Source: Aureimonas sp. SK2
GTDB taxonomy: Bacteria; Pseudomonadota; Alphaproteobacteria; Rhizobiales; Rhizobiaceae
Direction of reading: 5' to 3'
DNA: 64,000 nucleotides
Assembly (NCBI RefSeq): GCF_029813115.1
Contig: NZ_JAPZDS010000001.1
Coordinates: 1 to 64,000, forward strand
Below the pieces are notes generated by a model that was given only the letters and a program-made list of their open reading frames with translations, was not told where the DNA came from and did not search any database. Below are positions 17,421 to 25,071 of the stretch, piece after piece. Numbering within the stretch: position 1 is the first letter of the stretch; each line of letters opens with the position of its first letter. The position numbers and the translations under genes are program-made.

Positions 17421-18620
17421 TCAGTTCAGCGCGGCGAGGAACGGCGCCGTCGGCCAGCCGTCCGGGGCAAAGCCCCGCTTGCTCTGCTCGGCGGCCACCG
17501 CCGCGCGGGTGTTGGCGCCCAGGATCCCGTCCACCTTGCCGACATCGTAGCCGAGCGTCACCAGCTTGTTCTGGAGGACCTTCATCTGCTCGCCGTCGAG
17601 GCCGGGCTGCGGGTTGCCCATGTCCACCACCGGCTCTCCCGCCAGCCGCGTGCCGAAATAGGCGGCCGTCAGCGAGTAGGTGAGCGAGTTGTTCCACTGA
17701 AGGTAGATGTCGAAGTTCGGGAAGGCGAGGAAGGCCGGCCCGCCCTTGCCCTGCGGCAGGATGATGGAGGCCGGCACGTCGTCCGTCTCCAGCGGCGACC
17801 CGTCCGCCTTGGTGACGCTGAGCGCGGCGAAGGCGCGGCGCGGCTCCTTGTTGACGAGCGCCGCACGGTCGAAGGGGAAGTCGGCCGGCACGCGGATGGC
17901 CTCCAGCCAGGGCTGGCCGCGCTGCCAGCCCATGGACTGAATGAACTTGCCGGTCGTCATCAGAACGTCCGGCACGTCGGTCAGGAGGTTGATCTGGCCG
18001 TTGCCGTCCTGGTCCGTGCCGAAGGCGATGTAGTCCTCGGGCAGCATCTGGGTCTGGCCGAGTTCGCCCGCCCAGGCGCCGCGCATCTGGTCGGGGCGCA
18101 GATACCCCTTGTCCACCAGCTCGATCGCCGAGATCAGGTGCGGGCGGAAGATCTCGGGGCGGCGGCAGTCGTGCGCGAGGGTGGCGAGCGCCGAGAGCGT
18201 GTCGAAGTCGCCGAGCACGGCGCCGAAGTCGGTCTCCAGGCCCCAGAAGCTCGCGATCACCGGGCCGGGCACGCCGGTCGCCGCTTCCACCTCACGGAAG
18301 GTCGCGGCGTGCTTCTTGAGCTGTGCCTGGCCGCGCGCCAGCCGGTCCTTATTGACCATGCGGCCCTGGAAGCGGCTCCATTCCTGCTGGAACACGGCCT
18401 GGCCGCGATCGCGCGCCAGAACCTTGTCGTCCTGCCGCACGTTGGCGAGCGCCCGGTCGATGCCGGCGGCCGAGAGACCCTTGGCCTCGGCCTCGGCCTT
18501 CACGCCGGCCATGAACTGGTTCCAGTCGCCGCCGCACTGGGCGCCCTGCGCAGCAGCGCCGGCCGTCCCCGCGGCCAGAAGGGTCGAGGCGAGGGCCAGC
18601 GATTTGAAGGAAAGGGCCAT
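17421..18620 (-). CDS. Lytic murein transglycosylase, MltB type, with peptidoglycan-binding domain
   Basis: A 399-residue exported enzyme that cuts the MurNAc-GlcNAc bond of peptidoglycan. It has a signal peptide (about 1-25), a family 3 (SLT_2) catalytic domain with the active-site motif FWGLETDFG (Glu129) and AGELGQTQMLPEDY, and a C-terminal peptidoglycan-binding domain (about 340-395: QNKLVTLGYDVGKVDGILGA). The cysteine after the signal sequence (C29) is not in a clear lipobox, so it is probably soluble in the periplasm, unlike E. coli MltB. It neighbours several other wall hydrolases. Confidence 0.93.
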   Translation of the reverse strand: MALSFKSLALASTLLAAGTAGAAAQGAQCGGDWNQFMAGVKAEAEAKGLSAAGIDRALANVRQDDKVLARDRGQAVFQQEWSRFQGRMVNKDRLARGQAQLKKHAATFREVEAATGVPGPVIASFWGLETDFGAVLGDFDTLSALATLAHDCRRPEIFRPHLISAIELVDKGYLRPDQMRGAWAGELGQTQMLPEDYIAFGTDQDGNGQINLLTDVPDVLMTTGKFIQSMGWQRGQPWLEAIRVPADFPFDRAALVNKEPRRAFAALSVTKADGSPLETDDVPASIILPQGKGGPAFLAFPNFDIYLQWNNSLTYSLTAAYFGTRLAGEPVVDMGNPQPGLDGEQMKVLQNKLVTLGYDVGKVDGILGANTRAAVAAEQSKRGFAPDGWPTAPFLAALN

Positions 18621-18695
18621 GGCGGCGGGTCGCTCCGTTGCGGTTGAGGATGCGCCGCCTTTGACGGAGCAAATGGGGCGGATTGAGGAAGATGG

Positions 18696-19487
18696 TCAGG
18701 ACGAGGGCCGGTGCGAACGCAGCCAGGTGACCCAGTCGGTCTTGGTGCCGAAGAAGGCGTTGCGGTCCACCGGCCCGGCGACCCCGGGAACGGTGCCCGT
18801 CGCCGTCCACTGCCAGAAGTGCCAGTCCCGATCGGGATAGTTCTTAGCGGGGTGATCCTTTACCCCACGCAACCAGAACGAATGGTTCGGGAAGGTGCCG
18901 ACCAGGCGGTCGCGGTGGATGTCGATCGGCGCGTAGACGATCGGGCGCACGCCGTAGTGTTTTTCGAGCGCGTCCATGAAGGCGCTCATCTCGCGCACCA
19001 TCTCGTCGCGCGGCGGCCGGCGCGTGCAGGTGGGGGAATCGGGCGTCCATTCGACGTCGAGCACCGGGGGCAGGGCGGCCGGGTCGCGCGGCACGTTCTC
19101 TATGAACCAGCGCGCCTGCTCGATGCCCGGCCGGCACCAGTAGAAGAAGTGGTAGGCGCCGCGCGGCACGCCGGCCGCCCCCGCCGCGTCCCAGTTGCGC
19201 CGGAAGGCCGAGTCCAGCCGGTCCCCGCCCTCGGTGGACTTGATGAAGGCGAAGGCGACCCCGCCGGCGCGAACGGCTTCCCAGTCGATCTTGCCTTGGT
19301 ACTTCGACACGTCGATGCCGTGGACGGGATAATGGTGCGGCTGCGAGCCCGACACGCCGGTGAGGCCGAGATCGGTCGGATCGAGCGAGGCGGAGCGGCA
19401 GCCGGCGACGACGAGCGCCGCGCCGACGAGGATGAGGAGCCGGGAGCCGAAGGCGGCCCGCGACAGAAGGCTATGGATCGCGCGCAT
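18696..19487 (-). CDS. GH25 lysozyme-family lipoprotein
   Basis: A 263-residue glycoside hydrolase family 25 protein. The N-terminus has a hydrophobic segment ending in VVAGC (lipobox, Cys30), so it should be anchored as a lipoprotein. The catalytic fold begins at HGIDVSKYQGKIDW (Asp59), followed by FIKSTEGG, AYHFFYW, the catalytic pair region PPVLDVEW (Asp144, Glu146), and a terminal WQWTATGTVPG with aromatic substrate-binding residues. The expected activity is muramidase cleavage of peptidoglycan. The open frame extends far upstream but the ATG before the signal sequence is the only sensible start. Confidence 0.92.
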   Translation of the reverse strand: MRAIHSLLSRAAFGSRLLILVGAALVVAGCRSASLDPTDLGLTGVSGSQPHHYPVHGIDVSKYQGKIDWEAVRAGGVAFAFIKSTEGGDRLDSAFRRNWDAAGAAGVPRGAYHFFYWCRPGIEQARWFIENVPRDPAALPPVLDVEWTPDSPTCTRRPPRDEMVREMSAFMDALEKHYGVRPIVYAPIDIHRDRLVGTFPNHSFWLRGVKDHPAKNYPDRDWHFWQWTATGTVPGVAGPVDRNAFFGTKTDWVTWLRSHRPSS

Positions 19488-19672
19488 GCATCTTCCCGTT
19501 GGCGGCCGCCGGGACATTCCGGTCTGGGACTTGTCCGAGGCTTTTGCCCATCCCTGCCTCACAAGAGGATGATCGGGTCCGAAACATGACGACTCAAGCC
19601 GTGATCCCGCGCGGTTGAACCTGTGGCCCTGCCGATCGTTGGGGCGGGGAGTATCATCAACGGAGACGATCC

Positions 19673-19906
19673 ATGCGTTCCCTGACCATCGCCCTCGGCG
19701 CCCTTTCCATGCTTGCGCTCGGCGCCTGCTCGGACAACAGCAGCTCCAGCTCCACCCCGGCGGCGACGACCACCACTCCCGCGACCGGTACCGCCACCAC
19801 GCCGGCACCCGCCACCGACACCGCGACGACCCCGGCGCCGGCCACGGGCACGACCACCGCGCCTGCCACCGGCACGGGCACGACGGGCACCACGACCACC
19901 CAGTAA
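19673..19906 (+). CDS. Small Thr/Pro/Ala-rich lipoprotein
   Basis: A 77-residue predicted lipoprotein. MRSLTIALGALSMLALGAC is a complete type II signal peptide with lipobox LGAC. The mature part is low-complexity, with repeats of TTPAPAT-type units and no folded domain. AACGGAGACG gives a ribosome site and a strong terminator follows, so it is a real single-gene unit. Function unknown; similar disordered lipoproteins may act as envelope spacers. Confidence 0.7.
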   Translation: MRSLTIALGALSMLALGACSDNSSSSSTPAATTTTPATGTATTPAPATDTATTPAPATGTTTAPATGTGTTGTTTTQ

Positions 19907-19932
19907 GCGAACGGCACGAAGCCGCCGAAACA

Positions 19933-19959
19933 GGCCCGCGCGACCGGCGCGGGCCTTTT
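19933..19959 (+). terminator. Intrinsic terminator of the small lipoprotein gene
   Basis: A perfect 9-base stem, GGCCCGCGC with GCGCGGGCC, around a 5-base loop is followed by TTTT. It lies 27 bases after the stop of the small lipoprotein gene. Confidence 0.85.
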
Positions 19960-20066
19960 CGTATGGCTTGCAGGTCGGGATCGTTAGCGGCAAGGCTTTG
20001 AGCCCCCGCGCCGCATCGGCTAGAACGGCACGGATTCGCCCATCGAGGCGGCAGGACCCGGCTTCC

Positions 20067-20783
20067 ATGTCCATCTTCTCGACGCTCGCCCAACTCTTTC
20101 GCGATCTCGCCGCTTCCGGTGCGGAAGCCATCGAGGCCATTGTCGAGCGCGTGCGCACCGCCTATTCGGGCGACCGCGACACCCGCCGGCGCGTCGCTTT
20201 CTCCGTCGCCATGATCGCCCTCTCGGCCAAGATGGCCAAGGCCGACGGCGTCGTGAGCCAGAAGGAAATCAGGGCCTTTCAGGACATCTTCAAGATTCCG
20301 CCCGAGGAGGTCGGCAACGTCTTCCGCCTCTACGACCTCGCCCGCCGCGACACGGCGGGCTTCGAGATCTATGCCGCCAAGATGCGCGGCCTGTGCGACG
20401 GCGGTCCGGGCAACTGCGCCCTTCTCGGCGACGTGCTGGACGGCCTGTTCCACATCGCGGGCGCGGACGACTACATCCACGAGCGCGAGCTGCAGTTCCT
20501 GGCGCGCGTCGCCGAGATCTTCGGGCTGACGCCGGAGGAGTTCGAGGGCGTCAAGGCACGCCATGTCCAGAGCGGCCCGGACGGGGCCTTCGCGGTGCTC
20601 GGCGTCCGCCCGACCGATCCGCCGGAGGTCATCCGTAAGCGCTATCTCGAGCTCGTCAAGGAGAACCACCCGGATCGCCTGGCCGCGCGCGGCGTGCCGG
20701 AGGAGTTCATGGCCATCGCCACCGAGCGCATGAAGGCGATCAACGCCGCCTGGTCGTTGGTCGGCCGCGTGGCGATGACATGA
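20067..20783 (+). CDS. TerB-DnaJ domain protein (DjlA-like)
   Basis: A 238-residue co-chaperone-like protein. A TerB-like helical domain spans about 40-165 (MAKADGVVSQKEIRAFQDIF and IAGADDYIHERELQFL) and a J domain lies at about 173-235 with the HPD motif at 201-203 (KENHPDRLAA). E. coli DjlA has the same domain pair but an N-terminal membrane anchor; no clear transmembrane helix is visible here. The J domain would stimulate DnaK. The stop overlaps the amidase gene by 4 bases, so the two are coupled. Confidence 0.88.
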   Translation: MSIFSTLAQLFRDLAASGAEAIEAIVERVRTAYSGDRDTRRRVAFSVAMIALSAKMAKADGVVSQKEIRAFQDIFKIPPEEVGNVFRLYDLARRDTAGFEIYAAKMRGLCDGGPGNCALLGDVLDGLFHIAGADDYIHERELQFLARVAEIFGLTPEEFEGVKARHVQSGPDGAFAVLGVRPTDPPEVIRKRYLELVKENHPDRLAARGVPEEFMAIATERMKAINAAWSLVGRVAMT

Positions 20784-21535
20784 CGCCCGACAGCTCGGTC
20801 GTGGGTGAGATCGTCGCCTCTCCGTTCCACGACGAGCGGCGCGACGGTGCGCTGCCCGACATCCTTCTTCTCCACTACACAGGCATGACGACCGGGGAGG
20901 CCGCCCTTTCGCGTCTGACGGGCGAGGGGAGCGAGGTCTCCGCGCACTATCTCGTGGAGGAGGACGGGCGTGTCATCCAGCTCGTGCCCGAGACGCGGCG
21001 GGCCTGGCATGCAGGCGTCTCCTGCTGGCGCGGGCGGAGCGACCTGAACTCGCGGTCCATCGGCATCGAGATCGTCAATCCCGGTCATGCACACGGCTAT
21101 CGTGCGTTCCCGCCGATCCAGATTGCCGCCGTAATCGAATTGTGTCGCGACTGTGTCGCGCGCTGGACCATTCCCGCGCAAAACGTCTTGGCCCATTCTG
21201 ACGTGGCGCCCGATCGCAAGGAAGATCCGGGCGAACTGTTTCCTTGGGATCAACTTTTCCGTGCCGGGGTTGGCCATTGGACGGAGCCCGCTAGGGCGAT
21301 CGGAGGCCGGTATCTCACGCTGGGGGATCGGGGACAGCCGGTGGAGGCCTATCAGGGGCTCCTTGCGGCCTATGGCTATTGTCAGAAAATCGACGGAACC
21401 TTCGATGAGGCAACGCGTTTCAACACGTTTGCCTTTCAACGTCACTTCCGTCAGGGCCGTGTCGACGGGGTCGCCGACATGGGGACCATCACGACGCTCC
21501 ATCGGCTTCTGACGAGCCTCCCCAGGCTGGACTGA
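20780..21535 (+). CDS. N-acetylmuramoyl-L-alanine amidase (AmpD/AmiD type)
   Basis: A 251-residue zinc amidase that removes the peptide from muramic acid. Amidase_2 motifs are LLHYTGM (His32), SIGIEIVNPG (Glu97), and AHSDVAPDRKEDPG (His139 and Asp149). A C-terminal peptidoglycan-binding-like domain follows (about 185-245, LTLGDRGQPVEAYQGLLAAY). No signal peptide is present, so a cytoplasmic recycling role like AmpD is possible, although the extra binding domain resembles AmiD. It is coupled to the TerB-DnaJ gene. Confidence 0.92.
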   Translation: MTPDSSVVGEIVASPFHDERRDGALPDILLLHYTGMTTGEAALSRLTGEGSEVSAHYLVEEDGRVIQLVPETRRAWHAGVSCWRGRSDLNSRSIGIEIVNPGHAHGYRAFPPIQIAAVIELCRDCVARWTIPAQNVLAHSDVAPDRKEDPGELFPWDQLFRAGVGHWTEPARAIGGRYLTLGDRGQPVEAYQGLLAAYGYCQKIDGTFDEATRFNTFAFQRHFRQGRVDGVADMGTITTLHRLLTSLPRLD

Positions 21536-21723
21536 GGCTGGAGGCGTCTCCGGATCGCGTCTCGAAATATTTCACGCGTTAATGTTCCGTGATCGTGGCG
21601 ACACATTCACGGTCGATTCCGACGGCAAAACCCCCTCGTCATCGCCGCCGCGTATCGGGCGGCTCATGAGGGGGCCGGCCGCTTGTCCGTTCGACGGGCG
21701 CGCCGACAATCCACGGAACAAAA

Positions 21724-22266
21724 ATGAACCGACTGCCTGCCGCGGCCTGTGCCGCGACGCTTCTGCTTGCCCAGATTTCTGCCGCTCAAGCCGATACCGC
21801 TTCATCCACGTCCCTGGCACCCGTCGCGGAGCCTTCCATCTCCGAGCAGAAGCCGGCCGACAAGGCCGAGGAAGCCGCATCCGAGCTCGACACCCGCCCC
21901 TTCGCCGACATCATCGAGCGGGAAGCGAAGGCCAATGACATCTCGGTCGAGCTCGCTCATGCGATCGTGTCGGTCGAGAGCAACTACCGCGTCGAGGTGA
22001 CGGGGCGCGCCGGCGAGATCGGTCTCATGCAGATCAAACCCGCCACCGCGCGGGACATGGGGTTCACGGGGGATGCCCGGGAGCTGTACAACCCGGCGGT
22101 CAACATCAAGTACGGCATGAAATATCTGGCCGGCGCCGAGCGCCGCGGCGGGGGCACGCTCTGCGGCACGATCCTGAAATATAATGCCGGGCACTATTCC
22201 AAGCGGATGAATCCGACCTCGGCGCGTTACTGCGAGAAGGTCAAGGTCGTTCTCGCCTCTCTCTGA
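21724..22266 (+). CDS. Lytic transglycosylase, SLT family
   Basis: A 180-residue exported lysozyme-like transglycosylase. A signal peptide (about 1-23, ending AAQA) precedes a short linker and the SLT domain with the catalytic Glu85 (IVSVESNYRV), GEIGLMQIKPATA and YNPAVNIKYGMKYLA. It is shorter than Slt70-type enzymes and carries only the catalytic module. The 188 bases before it hold its promoter. It is the last wall hydrolase before rnpB and the division cluster. Confidence 0.92.
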   Translation: MNRLPAAACAATLLLAQISAAQADTASSTSLAPVAEPSISEQKPADKAEEAASELDTRPFADIIEREAKANDISVELAHAIVSVESNYRVEVTGRAGEIGLMQIKPATARDMGFTGDARELYNPAVNIKYGMKYLAGAERRGGGTLCGTILKYNAGHYSKRMNPTSARYCEKVKVVLASL

Positions 22267-22330
22267 CCGGGGCTGGCGGCCGGCCCCGCTGCGCTTGACA
22301 GCGGCCGGTGCTTGAGCGACATCCCGCCCT

Positions 22331-22722
22331 GCCAGCCGGCCGGGCGGCCGCTCCCGCAATCGCCGAAAGGCGGCGGGGGAGGAAAGTCCGGGCTCCGAGG
22401 AGAAACGGTGCCGGGTAACGCCCGGCGGGGGTGACCCCAGGGACAGTGCCACAGAGAGCAGACCGCCTCGCAGCCGTCAGGTCGCGGGGTAAGGGTGAAA
22501 GGGTGGGGTAAGAGCCCACCGCGCGGCCGGCAACGGTCGCGGCATGGTAAACCCCACCGGGAGCAAGACCGAATAGGGACGACGCGGCGGGCAACCGCCG
22601 GCCCGCTCCGGGCCAGTCGTCCGGGTAGGTTGCTTGAGGCGCCGCGCGAGCGGCGTCCCAGAGGAATGGTCGCCGCACGGCTTTAGGCCGTCGCACAGAA
22701 CCCGGCTTACAGGCCGGCTGGC
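22331..22722 (+). ncRNA. rnpB: RNase P RNA (bacterial type A)
   Basis: The catalytic RNA that matures tRNA 5' ends. The 5' strand GCCAGCCGGCC (22331-22341) pairs exactly with GGCCGGCTGGC (22712-22722) to form P1. The universal core GAGGAAAGTCCGGGCTC lies near 22377, and the 3' core ACAGAACCCGGCTTAC near 22695. GAGCAAGACCGAATAG and a GGGTAAGGGTGAAAGGGTG segment are in the expected middle. The length of about 390 bases fits alphaproteobacteria. The ends are set by the P1 helix and may be off by a few bases. Confidence 0.95.
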
Positions 22723-22999
22723 CCTCGACCTCCGTTCATGGGATCGATCCCCACCGCAACCGGTGGATGCTGCATCATCGCTCGAGCCCACCAGGCCAAG
22801 CCGTTGATTGGCTGGCTAATAGTGCCATGGGCGATCGTGGCAACCATCTGATTGCGAAACATTTTCTGCGCGGCATTGCTGCAACGCGGCGGCTTGCGGC
22901 GCGGGCGTACGCAATCCCGCAAGTGACTGTTTCGGCACGCGTTTCAGAATTGCGGCAAAGGTCGTGCGCGCCCGGCAAGGGGCCTTGTGGGCGGTCTGT

Positions 23000-23033
23000 C
23001 CCATTGACCCCCATATGCGCCCATGATATCCCA
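23000..23033 (-). promoter_or_regulatory. Array of four MraZ-type TGGG boxes
   Basis: Read on the minus strand, TGGG occurs at 23033-23030, 23023-23020, 23013-23010 and 23003-23000, an exact 10-base period. An extra TGGG lies 7 bases beyond at 23040-23037. E. coli MraZ is known to bind TGGGN direct repeats separated by 5 bases, the same period. The array lies about 180 bases before mraZ, inside the 493-base rnpB-mraZ gap, which otherwise holds no recognisable gene. Confidence 0.6.
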
Positions 23034-23215
23034 AAACCCATATTCGAAGGCCCGTTCAGGGCCGATTCCATGCATTGGCGTCTCCCTCTCCGGTCGAATT
23101 CGATCGGAACGATCTGCAATCTATGGTTGCTGGATTGGGGTGGGCTGTGCCGGTTTCGGACTGTTTCGGGTTGTGACGACAGGGAGTGCGAGAGCGGGGC
23201 TGGGGTTCGCGGGTG

Positions 23216-23677
23216 GTGGAGCGGTTTCTTTCCAACGCGATCAACAACGTGGACGCGAAGGGTCGCGTCTCGGTGCCGGCCCACTTCCGCCAGGTCCTGG
23301 CCGGGCGGGGGGTTCGTGAGCTCTACGCCCTGCAGGCGATCGGACACCCGGCGATCGACGTCGGCGGCGTCGATCTCCTGGAGCGGTACGAGGCGCGCAT
23401 GGCCGCCGAGGACCCGTTCAGCGAGGACTATGCCGACATGTCCCTCTTCGCCTACGGCGACGGGGCGTTTTTGAAGTTCGACGGGGAAGGGCGGATCATG
23501 GTCTCTGATTTCATCCGCTCGCACACCGGCATCACCGACCGCGTCGTCTTCGTCGGGCGCAACCACTTCTTCCAGCTCTGGGAACCATCCCAGTTCGAGG
23601 CCTATCGGTCCGAGGCGAGGGCGCGGCTGACCGCGCGCCGCCAGAGCCGAGGCGCGTTCGAGAGTACACCGGAATGA
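23216..23677 (+). CDS. mraZ: Transcriptional regulator MraZ
   Basis: A 153-residue AbrB-fold DNA-binding protein that controls the division cluster. The two SpoVT/AbrB-like halves are visible: [21 protein letters not shown] at the start and [19 protein letters not shown] near residue 80. The best start is GTG at 23216, giving MERFLSNA as in relatives; another GTG lies one codon earlier. Its stop overlaps rsmH (ATGA). The TGGG array upstream is its likely own operator. Confidence 0.95.
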   Translation: MERFLSNAINNVDAKGRVSVPAHFRQVLAGRGVRELYALQAIGHPAIDVGGVDLLERYEARMAAEDPFSEDYADMSLFAYGDGAFLKFDGEGRIMVSDFIRSHTGITDRVVFVGRNHFFQLWEPSQFEAYRSEARARLTARRQSRGAFESTPE

Positions 23678-24711
23678 TGGCGGACCACGGCTCGGCATTC
23701 GTGCCGGCCGGTGGCGGACCGGTCCGCCACGTTCCGGTGCTTCTCGACCCCGTTCTTCAAGCGCTCGCCCCCCAGCCCGGCGAACGCTTCGTCGACGGCA
23801 CGTTCGGGGCGGGCGGCTACTCCGCGGCCCTGCTCGATCGCGGCGCGTCGGTGCTCGGCATCGACCGCGACCCGACGGCGATCGCGGGAGCCCGGCCGCT
23901 TCTCGATCGCTATCCCGCCCTGACGCTGCATTCCGGCCGCTTCGGCGATCTTCTTGCGATCGCGCAGGAGCGCGGCGAGGCGCCGTTCGACGGCGTCGTG
24001 CTCGACATCGGCGTCTCGTCCATGCAGATCGACGACGCCGATCGCGGCTTCTCCTTCCAGAAGGACGGCCCGCTCGACATGCGCATGAGCCGGTCCGGCC
24101 CGAGCGCCGCCGATGTCGTGAATCGCTTGAAGGTCGGGGACTTGGCGCGCATCCTGAACTTTCTGGGCGAGGAGCGGCAGGCGGGTCGCATCGCCCGCGC
24201 GATCGAGGCGCGCCGGGCCGAAAGGCCGTTCGAGCGGACCCTGGATCTGGCGCAACTCGTCGGCAAGGTGGTCGGACGCTCGCACAAGGACCGGATCGAC
24301 CCGGCCACGCGCACCTTCCAGGCGCTGCGCATCTTCGTCAACGACGAGCTGGGCGAGCTGGTGCGCGCGCTGGTCGCGGCCGAGCGCGTGCTGAAGCCCG
24401 GAGGTCGGCTGGTCGTCGTCACCTTCCATTCGCTGGAGGACCGCATCGTGAAGCGGTTCATTCGCGATCGCTCGGAGGTGGCGTCAGGTTCGCGCCATTT
24501 ACCGGATGTTCAGCATAGGGACGTCACATTCGAGGCTCGCAACAAAGCCGTAACGGGCGACGAGCGGGAGATCGCTCTCAACCCTCGCGCCCGATCGGCC
24601 AAGTTGCGCGCCGCCGTCCGAACCGCGCTGCCGCCCCGGGGGCAAGCGGAGGCCACGGACTTCGTCGACCTGCCATCCCTTGCGGACCTGCCGCCGTCCG
24701 GAGCTGCCTGA
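23674..24711 (+). CDS. rsmH: 16S rRNA (cytosine-1402-N4)-methyltransferase RsmH
   Basis: A 345-residue SAM-dependent methyltransferase modifying C1402 of 16S rRNA. Motifs include [31 protein letters not shown] (SAM site), [19 protein letters not shown] and [17 protein letters not shown]. It follows mraZ with overlapping codons and is followed after 3 bases by ftsL, the usual order. An in-frame ATG one codon downstream is an alternative start. Confidence 0.96.
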   Translation: MMADHGSAFVPAGGGPVRHVPVLLDPVLQALAPQPGERFVDGTFGAGGYSAALLDRGASVLGIDRDPTAIAGARPLLDRYPALTLHSGRFGDLLAIAQERGEAPFDGVVLDIGVSSMQIDDADRGFSFQKDGPLDMRMSRSGPSAADVVNRLKVGDLARILNFLGEERQAGRIARAIEARRAERPFERTLDLAQLVGKVVGRSHKDRIDPATRTFQALRIFVNDELGELVRALVAAERVLKPGGRLVVVTFHSLEDRIVKRFIRDRSEVASGSRHLPDVQHRDVTFEARNKAVTGDEREIALNPRARSAKLRAAVRTALPPRGQAEATDFVDLPSLADLPPSGAA

Positions 24712-24714
24712 CCC

Positions 24715-25071
24715 ATGCTGAAGACGCTCGACGTCCTCCTCGTTGCCGTTCTCCTGGTCGTCGCGACCTGGACCTTCGGCCAGAAGTACCAGGCCGGGGA
24801 CCTGGAGCACGAGGTCATGCTGCTCGACCGCAAGATTGCGCAGGAGCGCGAGACCATGCAGCTCCTGGAGGCCGACTGGAGCCTCCTGAACCAGCCGTTC
24901 CGGCTGGAGGCGCTGGCGCGCAACTTCGACGCCGTGCTGAACCTCAAGCCGGTCGAGCCGCAGCAGATCGTCGAATCCAACCAGCTCCCCGCCGTTCCCG
25001 CCCCGCCCGCGCCGGAAGAGGCGGCGCACGAGGCCAAGATCGCATCCGCCAGCCAGGGCCGCATTCGATGA
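24715..25071 (+). CDS. ftsL: Cell division protein FtsL
   Basis: A 118-residue bitopic membrane protein of the divisome. A single hydrophobic helix near the N-terminus (about 5-22, TLDVLLVAVLLVVATWTFGQ) is followed by a short coiled coil (LEHEVMLLDRKIAQERE) and a Pro/Ala-rich tail. The sequence is weakly conserved, but size, topology and position between rsmH and ftsI are diagnostic. The stop overlaps ftsI by 4 bases. Confidence 0.9.
   Translation: MLKTLDVLLVAVLLVVATWTFGQKYQAGDLEHEVMLLDRKIAQERETMQLLEADWSLLNQPFRLEALARNFDAVLNLKPVEPQQIVESNQLPAVPAPPAPEEAAHEAKIASASQGRIR

Noticed and set aside
22281-22696. Protein-like open frames on both strands over rnpB
   Set aside because: The sequence is explained fully by the RNase P RNA structure and conserved cores.
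23120-23220. Plus-strand TGGG/GTGG motifs just before mraZ as MraZ boxes
   Set aside because: Their spacing is irregular, unlike the exactly phased array at 23000-23033.
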